A stretch of DNA of 16,559 bases from Spirogloea muscicola (lineage: Eukaryota; Streptophyta; Zygnematophyceae; Spirogloeales; Spirogloeaceae): NCBI GenBank assembly GCA_009602725.1, contig WELB01000113.1, positions 7,734-24,292 of the forward strand, given 5' to 3'. The stretch's first letter is position 1. Every line of letters begins with the position of its first letter. Below the pieces are notes generated by a model, which saw only the letters and a list, made by a program, of their open reading frames with translations, did no database searches and was not told the origin of the DNA. Positions 1 to 8,500 of the stretch are shown here, one piece after another. The position numbers were made by a program, and so were the translations under genes.

Positions 1-79
1 GGCGGCGCCGCCGCCTGCCGGTGGATGGCCGCGAGCCCCGCGAGGTGCGCCACCGCAGGCGCTCCCCGGCGGCGGCGCC

Positions 80-2362
80 ATGGCGGCGGCCGAGCTCCGC
101 TCCGCCAGCCCGTTCGACGCCCTCGACTCCCCCACCATGCTGCACGCCTTCTCGGCGCTTGGGGTGCAGGACCTCTGCTCCGCCACCAGGGTGTGCAGGT
201 CCGTCCGGCCTGGGGCCCGTCAAGAGATTCCAACTGACCTGCACTAAGCGCTCGTCACAGAAGGGGCCGCTCGTGGAACGCAGCAGCTCATAAGAGCTGC
301 CAGCGAGGAGAGCGCGGTTTAGTGGCTTATCTGCCTCGCTGCCGTCTCGTCGCTTCTAATGTTGGTCTTCCGTGTCGGGCCCGCCGTCTCCGTCGTTGCC
401 GTCTCCGCAGGGAGTGGCGGGTGCTGTCCGAGGACGACCTTCTGTGGGCGCGCCTCCTGCGGGAGCTCGAGTCGCCCCTGCTCGGCCTCGGAGGTCGGTG
501 CTTGCACAAAGCAGATGCCCACATGCGCTGCTGCACCCACATGAGCTCCTCGCAGACGCCACTGTGCAAACACCGCTGGCGCGTCCAGCCGACGCACGTC
601 GTGTGGACCTTACACAGCAAGAGTTGTGGAGATTGGCTTACAACTTACCAGCATGCCTGGCTTGCACAGGGAAGGCGCCAAGCGGGTGCAAGCGTATGCT
701 GCGCATGAGCGAGTGCTGGCGCAAGGCCCGCGCCGCTGCCGTGCGCAGCGTCCTGCCGCTGGCTCCTCCTTGGGCCGCCCCAGGGCTGCGGCCAGCCCAG
801 CCGTCCATCGTGCGGCTAACACCTGAGGCCTCCGAATTGGTCGTCCTTTATGAAGGTCAGGAGAGTCGTGAGCTGTGCTGGCAGGCTGTATAACTGCAAT
901 TATTCTGTCATGTGCACACTTCAAGATTGAGATACCTTTTGGACGCAGAAGGCCGAGAGTATGGATTGTGTTGCTTATTCTTGATGTTAGAGGCTAACTC
1001 GGGCTTCAACATTGAACGTGAGCATTGCCCGGCTTCCGCAACGCAGCAGCCAGCCTGGACGCGTCTTCGAACTCGTCGCAGCAGCAGGCTTCTGATGGCA
1101 CAACGATCACGTGCATTGGGAGCCCCGCCGTGAGCCCCGCCGACGGCACAAGCGTCGTCAACAGCGACGCCCTGCGATCAACTGCGGAGACGCTGTCGGG
1201 GGACTGCCGTCGGTACGCGCTCGGGACGGCGCGCCAGGAGGTTTATGTCTATGACGTACGCTCGTGCGCACTGGTGCACGCCTTCAGCGGCACAGACAAC
1301 AGCACCGTGGGGTCCAGCATTGAGTCACTGGCGCTGAGCTGGGATGGACAATTGGCTGCTGCTGGGCTTGGCGATGGGCGGCTGGCCATCTCAGGGCACA
1401 GCAACACAGGTAGCGACGACGGCAGCAGCGGCGGCTACAACAGCAGAGATGAAGGCCCTCCTCGGCCGCAGCCCATGTTCCGGTGGCTGCGGCTTGGCGT
1501 CGTTGTGAGCTCGCTGCAGGTGCAGGAGCCAGGCGGAGGAGCGCCAACTGTGGTTGCCGGCACCAGCGGCGGGCATGTTGTCCTTGTGGACCCGGAAACG
1601 GGTGGCGAGGTCGCAGCCCTTGTCGGCAGCTGCTCGTGCCCAGTCAGCTGCCTCTGTGCAGTGGGGGGCGATGGTGGCGGCAGCGGCAGCAGTGGTGGCG
1701 GTGGCATTGCAGCGGCTTTGGGGCCAGTAAGTGGCCTGGTAATCGGCGCATTTGGGCACACCAACAGTGGCAACGGGCACAACAATGCAGCGTACATTTG
1801 GGACGTGCGGTGTGGCGAGCGTGTGGCGTTGCTCTATCCTGGTGCAAGCACATTGCGATGGCGCAATGGTGGCCGAGGACTTGGCGGCAATGGCGGTGGT
1901 GCTGCGGGAGGGCCGCTCGTGGCCCTACACGCCGATGCCTGCAAGGTGGCAGTCGGCGCTGGCAAGACTGTGACGCTGTTTGAAGCCCGCACCTGGCGGC
2001 CACTGTACGAGCTCGGCCTCTCAACCGGCGTCTGGCCCGCCCTGGAGAACAACGAGCCTCTGGGCAAGGGCCAGCTGGCGCCGGCTGCGGCACTGGCATC
2101 GCTCACAGACGCTGGCATGGGCAAGCGCAAGTTGGATGCGGAGAGCGGTGCCGGCCTGGAGCGGTCCGCGCACCGGCACATGAGCCCGCCAGCGTACGTA
2201 AGCGAGGAACTGGCACCTGCGCAGGCTGGCGTGCACTTTGCGGGAGGGCGCATGGCGGTGCTCCTGCGCAGCGGTGCCGTGGCTCTACTCGACTTTGGTG
2301 CCGACCCCCTTGGCCTGCGGCCTGTAGCTGTGCACGTCAAGCGCCTGACGGGCGCCAAGTGA
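80..2362 (+). CDS. F-box protein with WD40-like beta-propeller domain (4 exons)
   Basis: Predicted exons are 80-198, 411-493, 670-855 and 1050-2362 (1047 is an equally good last acceptor). All junctions are GT-AG and the phases join to about 566 codons ending in TGA. Exons 1 and 2 encode an F-box at residues about 11-50: the run from PFDALD to VCREW, then DDLLWARLLREL, with the usual Cys-Arg-x-Trp and Leu-Trp positions. F-box proteins bind SKP1 in SCF ubiquitin ligases and hold the substrate through the C-terminal domain. Here that domain is rich in propeller-like strands. VYVYDVRS (about 194-201) and AAYIWDVR (about 376-383) have the Trp/Tyr-Asp-x-Arg strand-end pattern of WD repeats. LAAAGLGDGRLAI and VVAGTSGGHVVLVD fit intervening blades. 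A Gly/Ser-rich linker (about 335-350) and Gly-rich loops interrupt the propeller, so the number of blades is uncertain. Exon 3 is the weakest: it is basic and has no domain I recognise. The start at 80 is the first ATG in frame with the F-box. The substrate cannot be guessed. The F-box is seen clearly; WD40 membership is probable. Confidence 0.8.
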
Positions 2363-3041
2363 CCAAGCTGAATGTCAATAAAGCCCGCAAGGGCTCAAAG
2401 CAAAGCCTGCAAAGCCCTCAATCTGATTCACAGCCTGGAGCAGACTGTTACAATGTATATACTGCACATATGCAACATAGCCTCACCCACAATACATCCC
2501 AGTTTCTTGTTAGCCCCTTTGTGGTTGGGAGCATTGCTCGTATTTGGGCGTGTGGGGGTGTGCAGATGGTGGGAGCAGCCGTTGCACCTGCACATGTATG
2601 GACTGCCTGCGTAACTCTGGCGCAGATATGGATGGCAGCGGTGTGAGGAGGCAGGGCGGCTCATGAAGAGCCCTTCACTGCAGTGCCTTCCAATCACTGG
2701 CAATTGAAGAGACGGGTCACAAGCAGGCTGCACAGTGCACGAGCGTGATGGCAGATGCCGCCTGAGGCTCAAGGGCCTCGGAGGTGTGACACCCCGGCAT
2801 CACCTCATTGCAGGGTCTGGTGGTGAGGCCAAGGTCGAGGTCGCCTATCGGGAGTCTGAACAAGGCAGAGCGTAGATTCGAAGTGGATATGTTGAAAGAT
2901 CTCTCAAAATGGGCAGTAGCTGTGATAGAAGAATTCTGAGTACTCTTCCAGCAGAAGGCCAGCCCAGAAAGGAAAGGGCATGAGGGTAACGTGTCAAAGA
3001 CGTGTTGGCCGAGACTGAGGTGACGAAGCCTGCAACTTGAG
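2363..3041. other. 3' flank of the F-box gene and intergenic DNA
   Basis: An AATAAA hexamer lies just after the stop codon (about 2377-2382) and could serve as a polyadenylation signal, although green algae more often use TGTAA, which I do not see close by. The rest has no convincing coding frame or RNA gene. It is less GC-rich than the genes and changes into repeat sequence near 3040. Confidence 0.5.
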
Positions 3042-3160
3042 ATGAGCCAGCCGAAGACAAGTTCGCTCTCCCAAAGCGGGCAAGGGAGAGAAAGCTCGGC
3101 CAGATTGGCTGGTGGCTGTGAGAGGCCAGCCCAAAGGAATGGACAAAGTCTGAAGGAGCC
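3042..3160 (+). repeat. Hairpin repeat module, long-loop variant
   Basis: This copy shares its leader (a ...CTCTCCCAAAG-type stretch), a GGCTGG..CCAGCC foldback (3107-3131) and the trailer AATGGACAAAGTC with the hairpin modules further right. Its closest relative is the minus-strand copy at 14515-14642, which has the same GGCCAGATTG and CTGGTGGCTG internal segments. No coding function is seen. A short match to the ACTCAGTAAC motif that follows other copies occurs near 3210-3220. Confidence 0.6.
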
Positions 3161-3345
3161 GGATCGAGCAGAAAGCAAGGTACTAAGTGGTAAGACGGCA
3201 GCAAGGGGACTCTCAGTAACTTCTAGTCAGTAGATGCAAGTCAGAATAGCTAGCAGGCGGATAGATGTCGCCCTGACGGAAGCCGGAGGCCGCAGCCAAA
3301 GCGCGGCCTGCGCGCAAGTGAGCCGCGAAGGCAAGGTACCGCTGC

Positions 3346-3395
3346 AAAGAGAGAAGGCGCGGGGCGCATGAAACGAAAGGGCCAAGCGTATCCGG
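3346..3395 (+). repeat. Partial copy of short repeat E (left end)
   Basis: AGAGAGAAGGCGCGGGGCGC followed by ATGAAACGAAAGGG matches the left end of repeat E, seen more completely at 4873-4985 and 14334-14445. The right part (GGCCAATTCAAGCC...) is absent here. The repeat ATG coincides with the start of the open frame that follows, so that frame may be partly repeat-derived. Confidence 0.45.
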
Positions 3396-3659
3396 AAGAC
3401 TTGAGCGAGGGACCCGGCGACATTGAAGCCAGGCTGCTCGCTCTGCTGCCTGTGGCGGCGGGCCACTGCACGCCGCGCAAGGTGGTGAAGAAGGTCAAGC
3501 CATTTCGTCCCCAAAAGCTCCGTGGACGTCGGCGTCAAGTGGGACAAACTCGTATCCCACTGGGTGATCCGAGTGTTCCCTTTCCTTGACGCCCGCCACT
3601 TGGCGGACTGCGTAGCCCGCCTCCTCCGACGAGCGTTTGGCGCGGGGCAAGGGCTGTGA
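3368..3659 (+). pseudogene. Unidentified broken coding remnant (one frameshift)
   Basis: Two overlapping open stretches read as one protein with a shift of frame near 3490. The first runs 3368 to about 3490 and includes DIEARLLALLPVAAGHC and PRKVV. The second runs about 3489 to the TGA at 3657-3659 and includes KWDKLVSHWVIRV, FPFLDARHLADCVARLL and a basic tail. Amphipathic, Leu-rich composition in the second part looks like real protein rather than chance. I do not recognise the family. It lies between repeat pieces, and the segment around 3390-3435 resembles 12700-12750 (TCCGGAAGAC, AGGGA.CCGGC, TTGAAGCC), so it may be a captured or transposon-borne fragment. It could also be one exon pair with a hidden intron. 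Confidence 0.3.
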
Positions 3660-3785
3660 AACACCTCTCCTCACTTGTAGCTACTGAGTGATCCATCCTT
3701 CACCCGTCCTGACATGGCATTATTAGGCCCCTCCGTCATTGTGGCCCCTTCGCCCCTTCCGCAGTATGTAGCCTTGTTTACTATG
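3660..3785. other. Spacer with repeat-module tail motif
   Basis: This short AT-richer spacer contains CTACTGAGTGATCC near 3680, the reverse complement of the (C)ACTCAGTA motif that follows the hairpin in other modules. No gene is visible. Confidence 0.35.
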
Positions 3786-3940
3786 CCTTAGACTCTGCCT
3801 GAACAATGTATTGGCTTGAATTGGCCTCCCCATCATTTCATGCGCCCCGCGCGCCTTCTTTCTTTGTCAACTCTTGTCGGGCTGGCTTTTCACAGCCCTT
3901 GCCCCCCTTGGGAGAGCCTTGGGAGAACCACCTCTTTTTG
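3786..3940 (-). repeat. Hairpin module joined to repeat E (minus orientation)
   Basis: Read on the minus strand, this is a leader with two CTCTCCCAAGG-like pieces, then a CAAGGGCTGTGAAAAGCCAGCCC foldback described in parts: GGGCTG (stem), a short A-rich loop and CAGCCC (stem). AGTTGACAAAG follows, then directly a full right-hand repeat E (GGCGCGCGGGGCGCATGAA ... GGCCAATTCAAGCC ... ACATTGTTCAGGC). It shows that the two repeats can form one composite unit of about 155 bp. Confidence 0.6.
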
Positions 3941-4084
3941 TGAAACGAGCGAGCAGGCGCGCAGTTTGCATGAGTTGAAAGAATGGCAAATACGAAGCCA
4001 TACACATTCTTCAGGCCAATTACTGGTGCTAATGTTTGGCAGCTACATGAAAGACGAAAGAATGAAAGAATTTGTGTATCTGAT
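3941..4084. other. Spacer without recognised features
   Basis: AT-richer sequence between the hairpin/E composite and the retrotransposon 3' end. I see no coding frame, RNA gene or clear repeat in it. Confidence 0.4.
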
Positions 4085-4244
4085 ACAAACGTAGGCCAAA
4101 TGGCCAAGTACAAAGGCAAGCACATCTAAAGATCTACATAAACTACAGCAGATTGACCCTTTCAGTACCCACGGGTCAAAACATAAAGGTCACTTATCGA
4201 TGCATGAATACTAGATGCCAGAAACGAAGCCCTTCTGCCACCAA

Positions 4245-5213
4245 CTAGAGCTCGCCCAGCTTTCTGGTGCAAGGCACTAGCCTGAGCACGCTGTAACAGG
4301 CCGAAACTCGTCGTCCCAAGAGCGACGGATATGCAGCTGGCAAGCCCATCTCAGCCAAAACCACATCTGCACGTCGAGTGTAGCCTAGATTGGCAGTGTT
4401 TTGAAGGAAAGTGTCGAAACGAGGACCCAGACAGCCAAAGATGTCGATTGCTGCTGGCAGGAGCTGATCGCATTGGGGATGATCGGAGTAGTGCTGCAGT
4501 TACCTTTGTTCTGCACCGCCCACTGCGTGACCAGTGATGTGTGTCGATGCTGGACCATTATATGCCTCCGTAGCAACAATGTCGAGAAGGGCCCGTGCTC
4601 CTCCACCAGGTTGCACACCCACAATGTCAAGTGTGCGGCGATGATGACGTCCCTGGGCGTCCGTGGTGATAGGCACGATATTGATGACTTCCACGACCGC
4701 ACAGCAGCCGGCGTCGCGCATCAAGCCCGCCAGGGCCTTGCGAAGGAGGGTGTGAATGCCCACCACTTCTGGTCCAGTGGGGCATCTCAGCATGTGAGTG
4801 GCGAGCTCAGCACCCTCTGCACGGAAGCCGCACTCGCACTGGCGCACCCCATCAGGCAGTTAGGTGGGAGGCCGAGGAAGAGAGAGAAGGCGCGCGGGGC
4901 GCGTGAATTGAAAGGGAGGCCAATTCAAGCCAATACATTGTTCAGGCAGAGTCGAGTGCAGACTAAACAATGCTACATAACACGGAGACCTAATCTAAAG
5001 AGAAGAGTGAAGCGACGTCCGAAAGGCCTCGGAGCTGATACTGAAGGCGTTGGCGACGGGGGGAGAGGTGATCCAGTCAGTGGCACCAGGTGTGGCTAGA
5101 GAAGGAAATCTTGCCAAGCTCCTTGGGTTGTTCTGAATCTCTGGCAGCCCCCTCAACCTTCTGCGGCGCTCGTCTTCCACGGCCGTAACCAGTCTGGATT
5201 GTGCCCCTCGATC
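4245..5213 (-). pseudogene. Retrotransposon ORF remnant: RT C-terminus, zinc knuckle and RLE domain
   Basis: Segment 5213 to about 4985 encodes SLATPGATDWITSPP and FRTSL, then RLGL after a frameshift; this is the conserved linker that precedes the zinc knuckle in RLE-type LINE proteins. Repeat E follows. From 4859 the frame resumes at LPDGVRQ with a C-x-C-x11-H-x3-C knuckle. The endonuclease core comes next: LDIV, then LLDIVAT about 15 residues on (the PD..D positions), followed by a K-x3-Y motif and LLPAAIDIFGCLGPRF. The frame is continuous from 4859 to the TAG at 4247-4245 except for TAA at 4502-4500, which replaces the Lys of the K-x3-Y motif; copy 2 has AAA there. A second TAA lies at 4862-4860. 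Product: a dead fragment of a reverse transcriptase/endonuclease. The family assignment rests on motif order recognised by eye. Confidence 0.72.
4873..4985 (+). repeat. Short repeat E inserted in the retrotransposon
   Basis: About 113 bp, almost identical to 14334-14445: AGAGAGAAGGCGCGCGGGGC, then TGAATTG and CAATTCA arms around a 10-nt loop, then AAGCCAATACATTGTTCAGG, then AAACAATGCTACATAA, ending near CGGA. Identity to the 14-kb copy stops at both ends at these points, which marks the boundaries. It separates two adjoining parts of the retrotransposon reading frame (RLGL on one side, LPDG on the other), so it arrived later. GGAGGCC to the left and GGAGACC to the right may be an imperfect target duplication. 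There is no coding capacity, so it would be non-autonomous. Confidence 0.7.
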
Positions 5214-5231
5214 AGAAAAATGGGGGCTCCA

Positions 5232-5278
5232 TGTGAGAAGAAAGAAAGTGGCCAGCCCGCAGAAGAGTGGACAAGGTC
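5232..5278 (+). repeat. Hairpin module fragment
   Basis: AGAAAGTGGCCAGCCCGCAG followed by AAGAGTGGACAAGG has the leader start, one stem arm (CCAGCCC) and the trailer of the hairpin family. The left arm is missing. It abuts the truncated 5' end of the retrotransposon. Confidence 0.45.
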
Positions 5279-5280
5279 CT

Positions 5281-5586
5281 AAGCCGGCGACCGCCGCGGG
5301 TGTGACCGATCGGGCCACCTCATTCGCCACGTGTCGCGCTCGCCGCAGAAGCCGCCGCAGCCCGCGGGCGTCGAGGTGCTTCCGGTCCCCCCCGGCGCCG
5401 AGGCCGCCGCGATCTGCGGCAAGACTTCCCTCTGCCTCGTCTGAGGCGCGGCGGCGGGCTGCGGCGCAGCCAGCTCGGCCCGCGGCGGCTTGGCATCGGC
5501 GGCNTTCAGCGGCAGCACTGGTGCGCCCGACGGTGGCCTTCCGGATGCTGGGATGCGGAGTATGAAGAAAGATTTCGTAAGATTAG
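5281..5586. other. GC-rich upstream block; first exon of the next gene unresolved
   Basis: The block is very GC-rich, with an ambiguous base at 5504. It probably holds the promoter and perhaps the first coding exon of the DUF726 gene. I could not find an ATG exon whose phase joins the next exon. One + strand candidate is an exon after the acceptor-like CGCTCGCCGCAG (ends 5348) that reads PPQPAGVEVLPVPPGAE, but it meets a TGA within 35 codons. On the minus strand an Ala/Pro-rich frame is open, but it is equally consistent with base composition. None can be called. Confidence 0.3.
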
Positions 5587-8500
5587 TCGTACAAATTGTG
5601 CGCTGCGGTCGCAGCCGGAGGGCTCTTCTCGCTGGCGCTGGCCGAGGCGCAGCGCCACCGCCACGGCTCCTTCCGCCCCGCAGACGCGCCACCTGACGAT
5701 GGAGGCGGCGGCGGCGGCGCTGGAGACGGCGGCGAGGCCGCCGCCGCGCAGCTGCAGCGGCAGCAGCGGCTGGCAGGCGAGGAGCCGTGGGTCGGCGAGG
5801 ATGTGGGCATCTGCGAGAACGTCTACAGGCATTGCCGCAGCTGCCTCGAGCTCCCACAGCGCTTTCCATGGCTGCCATGACTGCTGTGCCCGCGACAGCC
5901 ACTGCAGAGATCCTCAGGAGCTGAGGTACTGCCAGGTGAATGGCAGCTCTGATGAGCCGTCGCTGACCATGAATGCAGGTACCTGCGCATCGACTCCGGC
6001 GCGTGGGGAGGCCTCCAGAGGACCGCGGAGCTGCTGGAGACCAAGGCGCAGCTGGGTGCTGTGTGTTGCTCCTCCCTGACGACCACTTACGACTTAGCGC
6101 AGACCCCAGAAATAATAAGCAATAAACATAATCTATAACCAATTAGCAATTGCATGTTGCGGACCTTGTTGCGGACTCTGCTGCTGCTGGCATACCTGCA
6201 TTGCCGCTGCTTCGAGAACGCTGCCTGCCTGCAGTCGCCGGGCTGACCGATGTGGGCGAGCGCTTGCGCTGCGGTGCAGTACCTCCGGATCCTGACCAGC
6301 GCCGAGGAGGCGGAGGAGGGCGACCCGGCGGCGGCAGAGTCCCTGAAGGCGAAGCAGCTGTTAGACGAGGCCGTGGCAGGCCTGGCTTCCGCGGAAGCCC
6401 AGGCGCAAGCCGACAGCGGCCAGGCCGCGGCAGGCGGCGCCGGCGCCGAGGACACCACGGCCAGGGTCGGCACAGCCTGGTCGAGCCTGGCGGCCGACAG
6501 AGGCTCGGAGTGCCGGCCAGTCGGCAGTCTCCAGCGTGGTGGCAAGGCGACAGGCTCGCTGAGTGGCACGAGCTCACCGAGTGCAGGCAGGAGCAGCGGC
6601 TCCCCGAGCGCCAGAGGCCTGCGGGGGAGCTTCTCCTGGGGCCGCAGGGAAGGCGCCAAGGCGGTGCCCGTGGCGGCGTCAGATCCGCCGAAAGGCGGTC
6701 CGCTGTTGTTGGGAGCAGGCAGTGCTCACCAAACTGGTCTGGCTGGCAAGGCCACCGGCAGCGCTGCTGGGCTCGAGCCCCTGAGGCAGCGGCTCGAGGA
6801 CCTGGACGTGCTCGACGGCCTCTCACCGGACCAGGCAGCGGAATCACAGGACGGCCAAGAGTTGGCATCTTTGCAGAGCCCACCTGGCGCAGCCGTCGAC
6901 GCTGCTGTTGGCTCACAATTGGAACAGCCCGCCACGAGCAGCAAGGATGGCGACTACGTCCCCTGCAGCATGTCAAAGGACACGAGCCCGCCGATTCGGA
7001 CGGCGTCTGGCGGTGCTCGGGACGACCAGCGATCGGATCCGCGGAGCACCGAGACGCTCTTGGACCTGCCACAGGCCTCTGGCGCAGCACTGACGAGCCA
7101 CCGCAAAGTGGCGGTGCTCTGGGAGCTCCTCTCAGCATGCGTTGCAGACCCATCCAACCGTCAGCCGGAGAGCTCTTGTTCCAAGCGCCAGGGCTATGAC
7201 GCTCGGGAGCGCCTGGCGCTGCGGTTCCTCGCCGCGTGGCTGGATGTTGCATGGCGCAAAGTGGTACAGAATTGTTCTGGCCTTCTCCGTTGCAAATACT
7301 TAGTGACCTTTTGAGTTGCTCCATGCAGCTGCAATTTGACAGTAATGATAGCTCCATGCAGCTCACGAGGAGTCTGCATCTGGCCGTGTCATGTTATGCA
7401 AGTTTGGTACTGCTGCAGCAACTTCTTATGAAGTTTTGATACTTCAGTTAATTGGCCACAAGTTGCCCGGCCACTCCACTTCATTGTTACTGCCAGATGT
7501 CAGATGAGCAGCCACGGAACAGGATACAGCAAATTGAGGCATGTGCTGGTGCACAGTTGCAAAATAATGAATCATCGCTTGTAAACATGAGAAAGATGGT
7601 CCTCTATGCAGACGGCTATGGAAATCATGGTGTCCTTTGCCGCCATGGAGATTGAGCGTCAACGGGGACAACAGGGAGCCAAGCCGCACCTCGACAATGA
7701 CAACAATGCAGAGGGTGAGAAGGAAAGCCAGTCGCAGTGGGCGCGCTGGCGCCGAGGTGGCCTTATTGGTGCTGCAGCTGTTGGAGCGGGTGCTCTGCTC
7801 GCGGTTACTGGAGGTGGGGTCCCAATCGAGCAGCTGAAACGTCTTCTGTGAGAATATGGGCCTTGTATTCTGCTCTTACACAATAAAGGCCAAGAGGTGG
7901 ACAACTTGTTATCAGGTGACAGATGGTGCCAAGTCTAGAATGGAGTTTCTTTTGCGGGTGCCACCATAAATTGTCACGAATGTCTAGCAGCATGAGATCA
8001 GCGTGTATTCATCTTCGTGTCAGGTCTGGCAGCGCCAGCCATAGCAGCAGGGCTCGCGGCGGTGGTGCCTGCTGTAGGGACAGTGGTGCCAATCGGTGCG
8101 GGCGCGCTTGGCGCCGCTGCCGCCGCAGCTGGGACTGCAGCGGGGTCGGTGGCCGTGGCTGCCTCCTTTGGAGGTGCTTCAATCAGCAACTCCCAGTTGT
8201 GGCGCTTTGGTAGATTGTCATTGCATCAGCTAAGGCCGGCAGCTGGATGGAGCCGTAATCTGCTGGATGCAGGCAAGATTTGGCCCTGCCAGAAGGATGT
8301 GCCGTGCTCCCATGAGCTCACCTTTGTATGGGTGGTGGAAGGACATCGCTGAGGGCTTGCTTGATCTTTGTGCGTCACACTCTCAGCGGCTGGAGCTGGC
8401 CTGGCTGGGTACAAGATGGCACGCAGGATAGGCGATGTGGAGGAGTTTGGGTTTGAAGTCATCGGAGATAACCACCAACAGGGGGTTGGGCTCATGTCTT

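Larger units (their letters stand above)
4085..5215 (-). mobile_element. 5'-truncated non-LTR retrotransposon (LINE) with restriction-like endonuclease, copy 1
   Basis: On the minus strand the order is C-terminal reverse-transcriptase region, zinc-knuckle, restriction-like endonuclease and a 3' untranslated region. The 3' region ends in ...TGTGCTTGCCTTTGTACTTGG and then GCCATTTGGCCTAC near 4091. The 3' end is shared with copies at 12968-13437, 13641-13681, 15620-15650 and 15980-16035, while 5' ends differ, as expected for target-primed reverse transcription. Copy 1 is cut on its 5' side near 5215, beside a hairpin module. It is interrupted at about 4873-4985 by repeat E. All reverse-transcriptase catalytic motifs lie upstream of the truncation, so it cannot move by itself. 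The exact 5' limit is approximate. Confidence 0.75.

Noticed and set aside
626-826. Alternative frame for exon 3 of the F-box gene (AKRVQAYAAHERVLAQG)
   Set aside because: It looks protein-like but does not fit the phase left by exon 2, whereas the chosen frame joins on both sides. Not fully excluded.
5279-6142. Long minus-strand open frame (287 codons)
   Set aside because: It overlaps the exons of the DUF726 gene, which is supported by conserved motifs and splice phases. Its composition (Arg/Ala/Pro) is that of an antisense shadow in GC-rich DNA.
6150-7199. Alternative plus frame (349 codons) through exon 3
   Set aside because: Arg/Gly-rich, and it does not contain the family motif near 7200 or join the following exon in phase.
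6143-7366. Long minus-strand open frame (407 codons) opposite DUF726 exon 3
   Set aside because: Cys/Arg/Ser/Pro-rich antisense shadow. The plus strand carries the family motif LALRFLAAWLDVAW in frame with the next exon.
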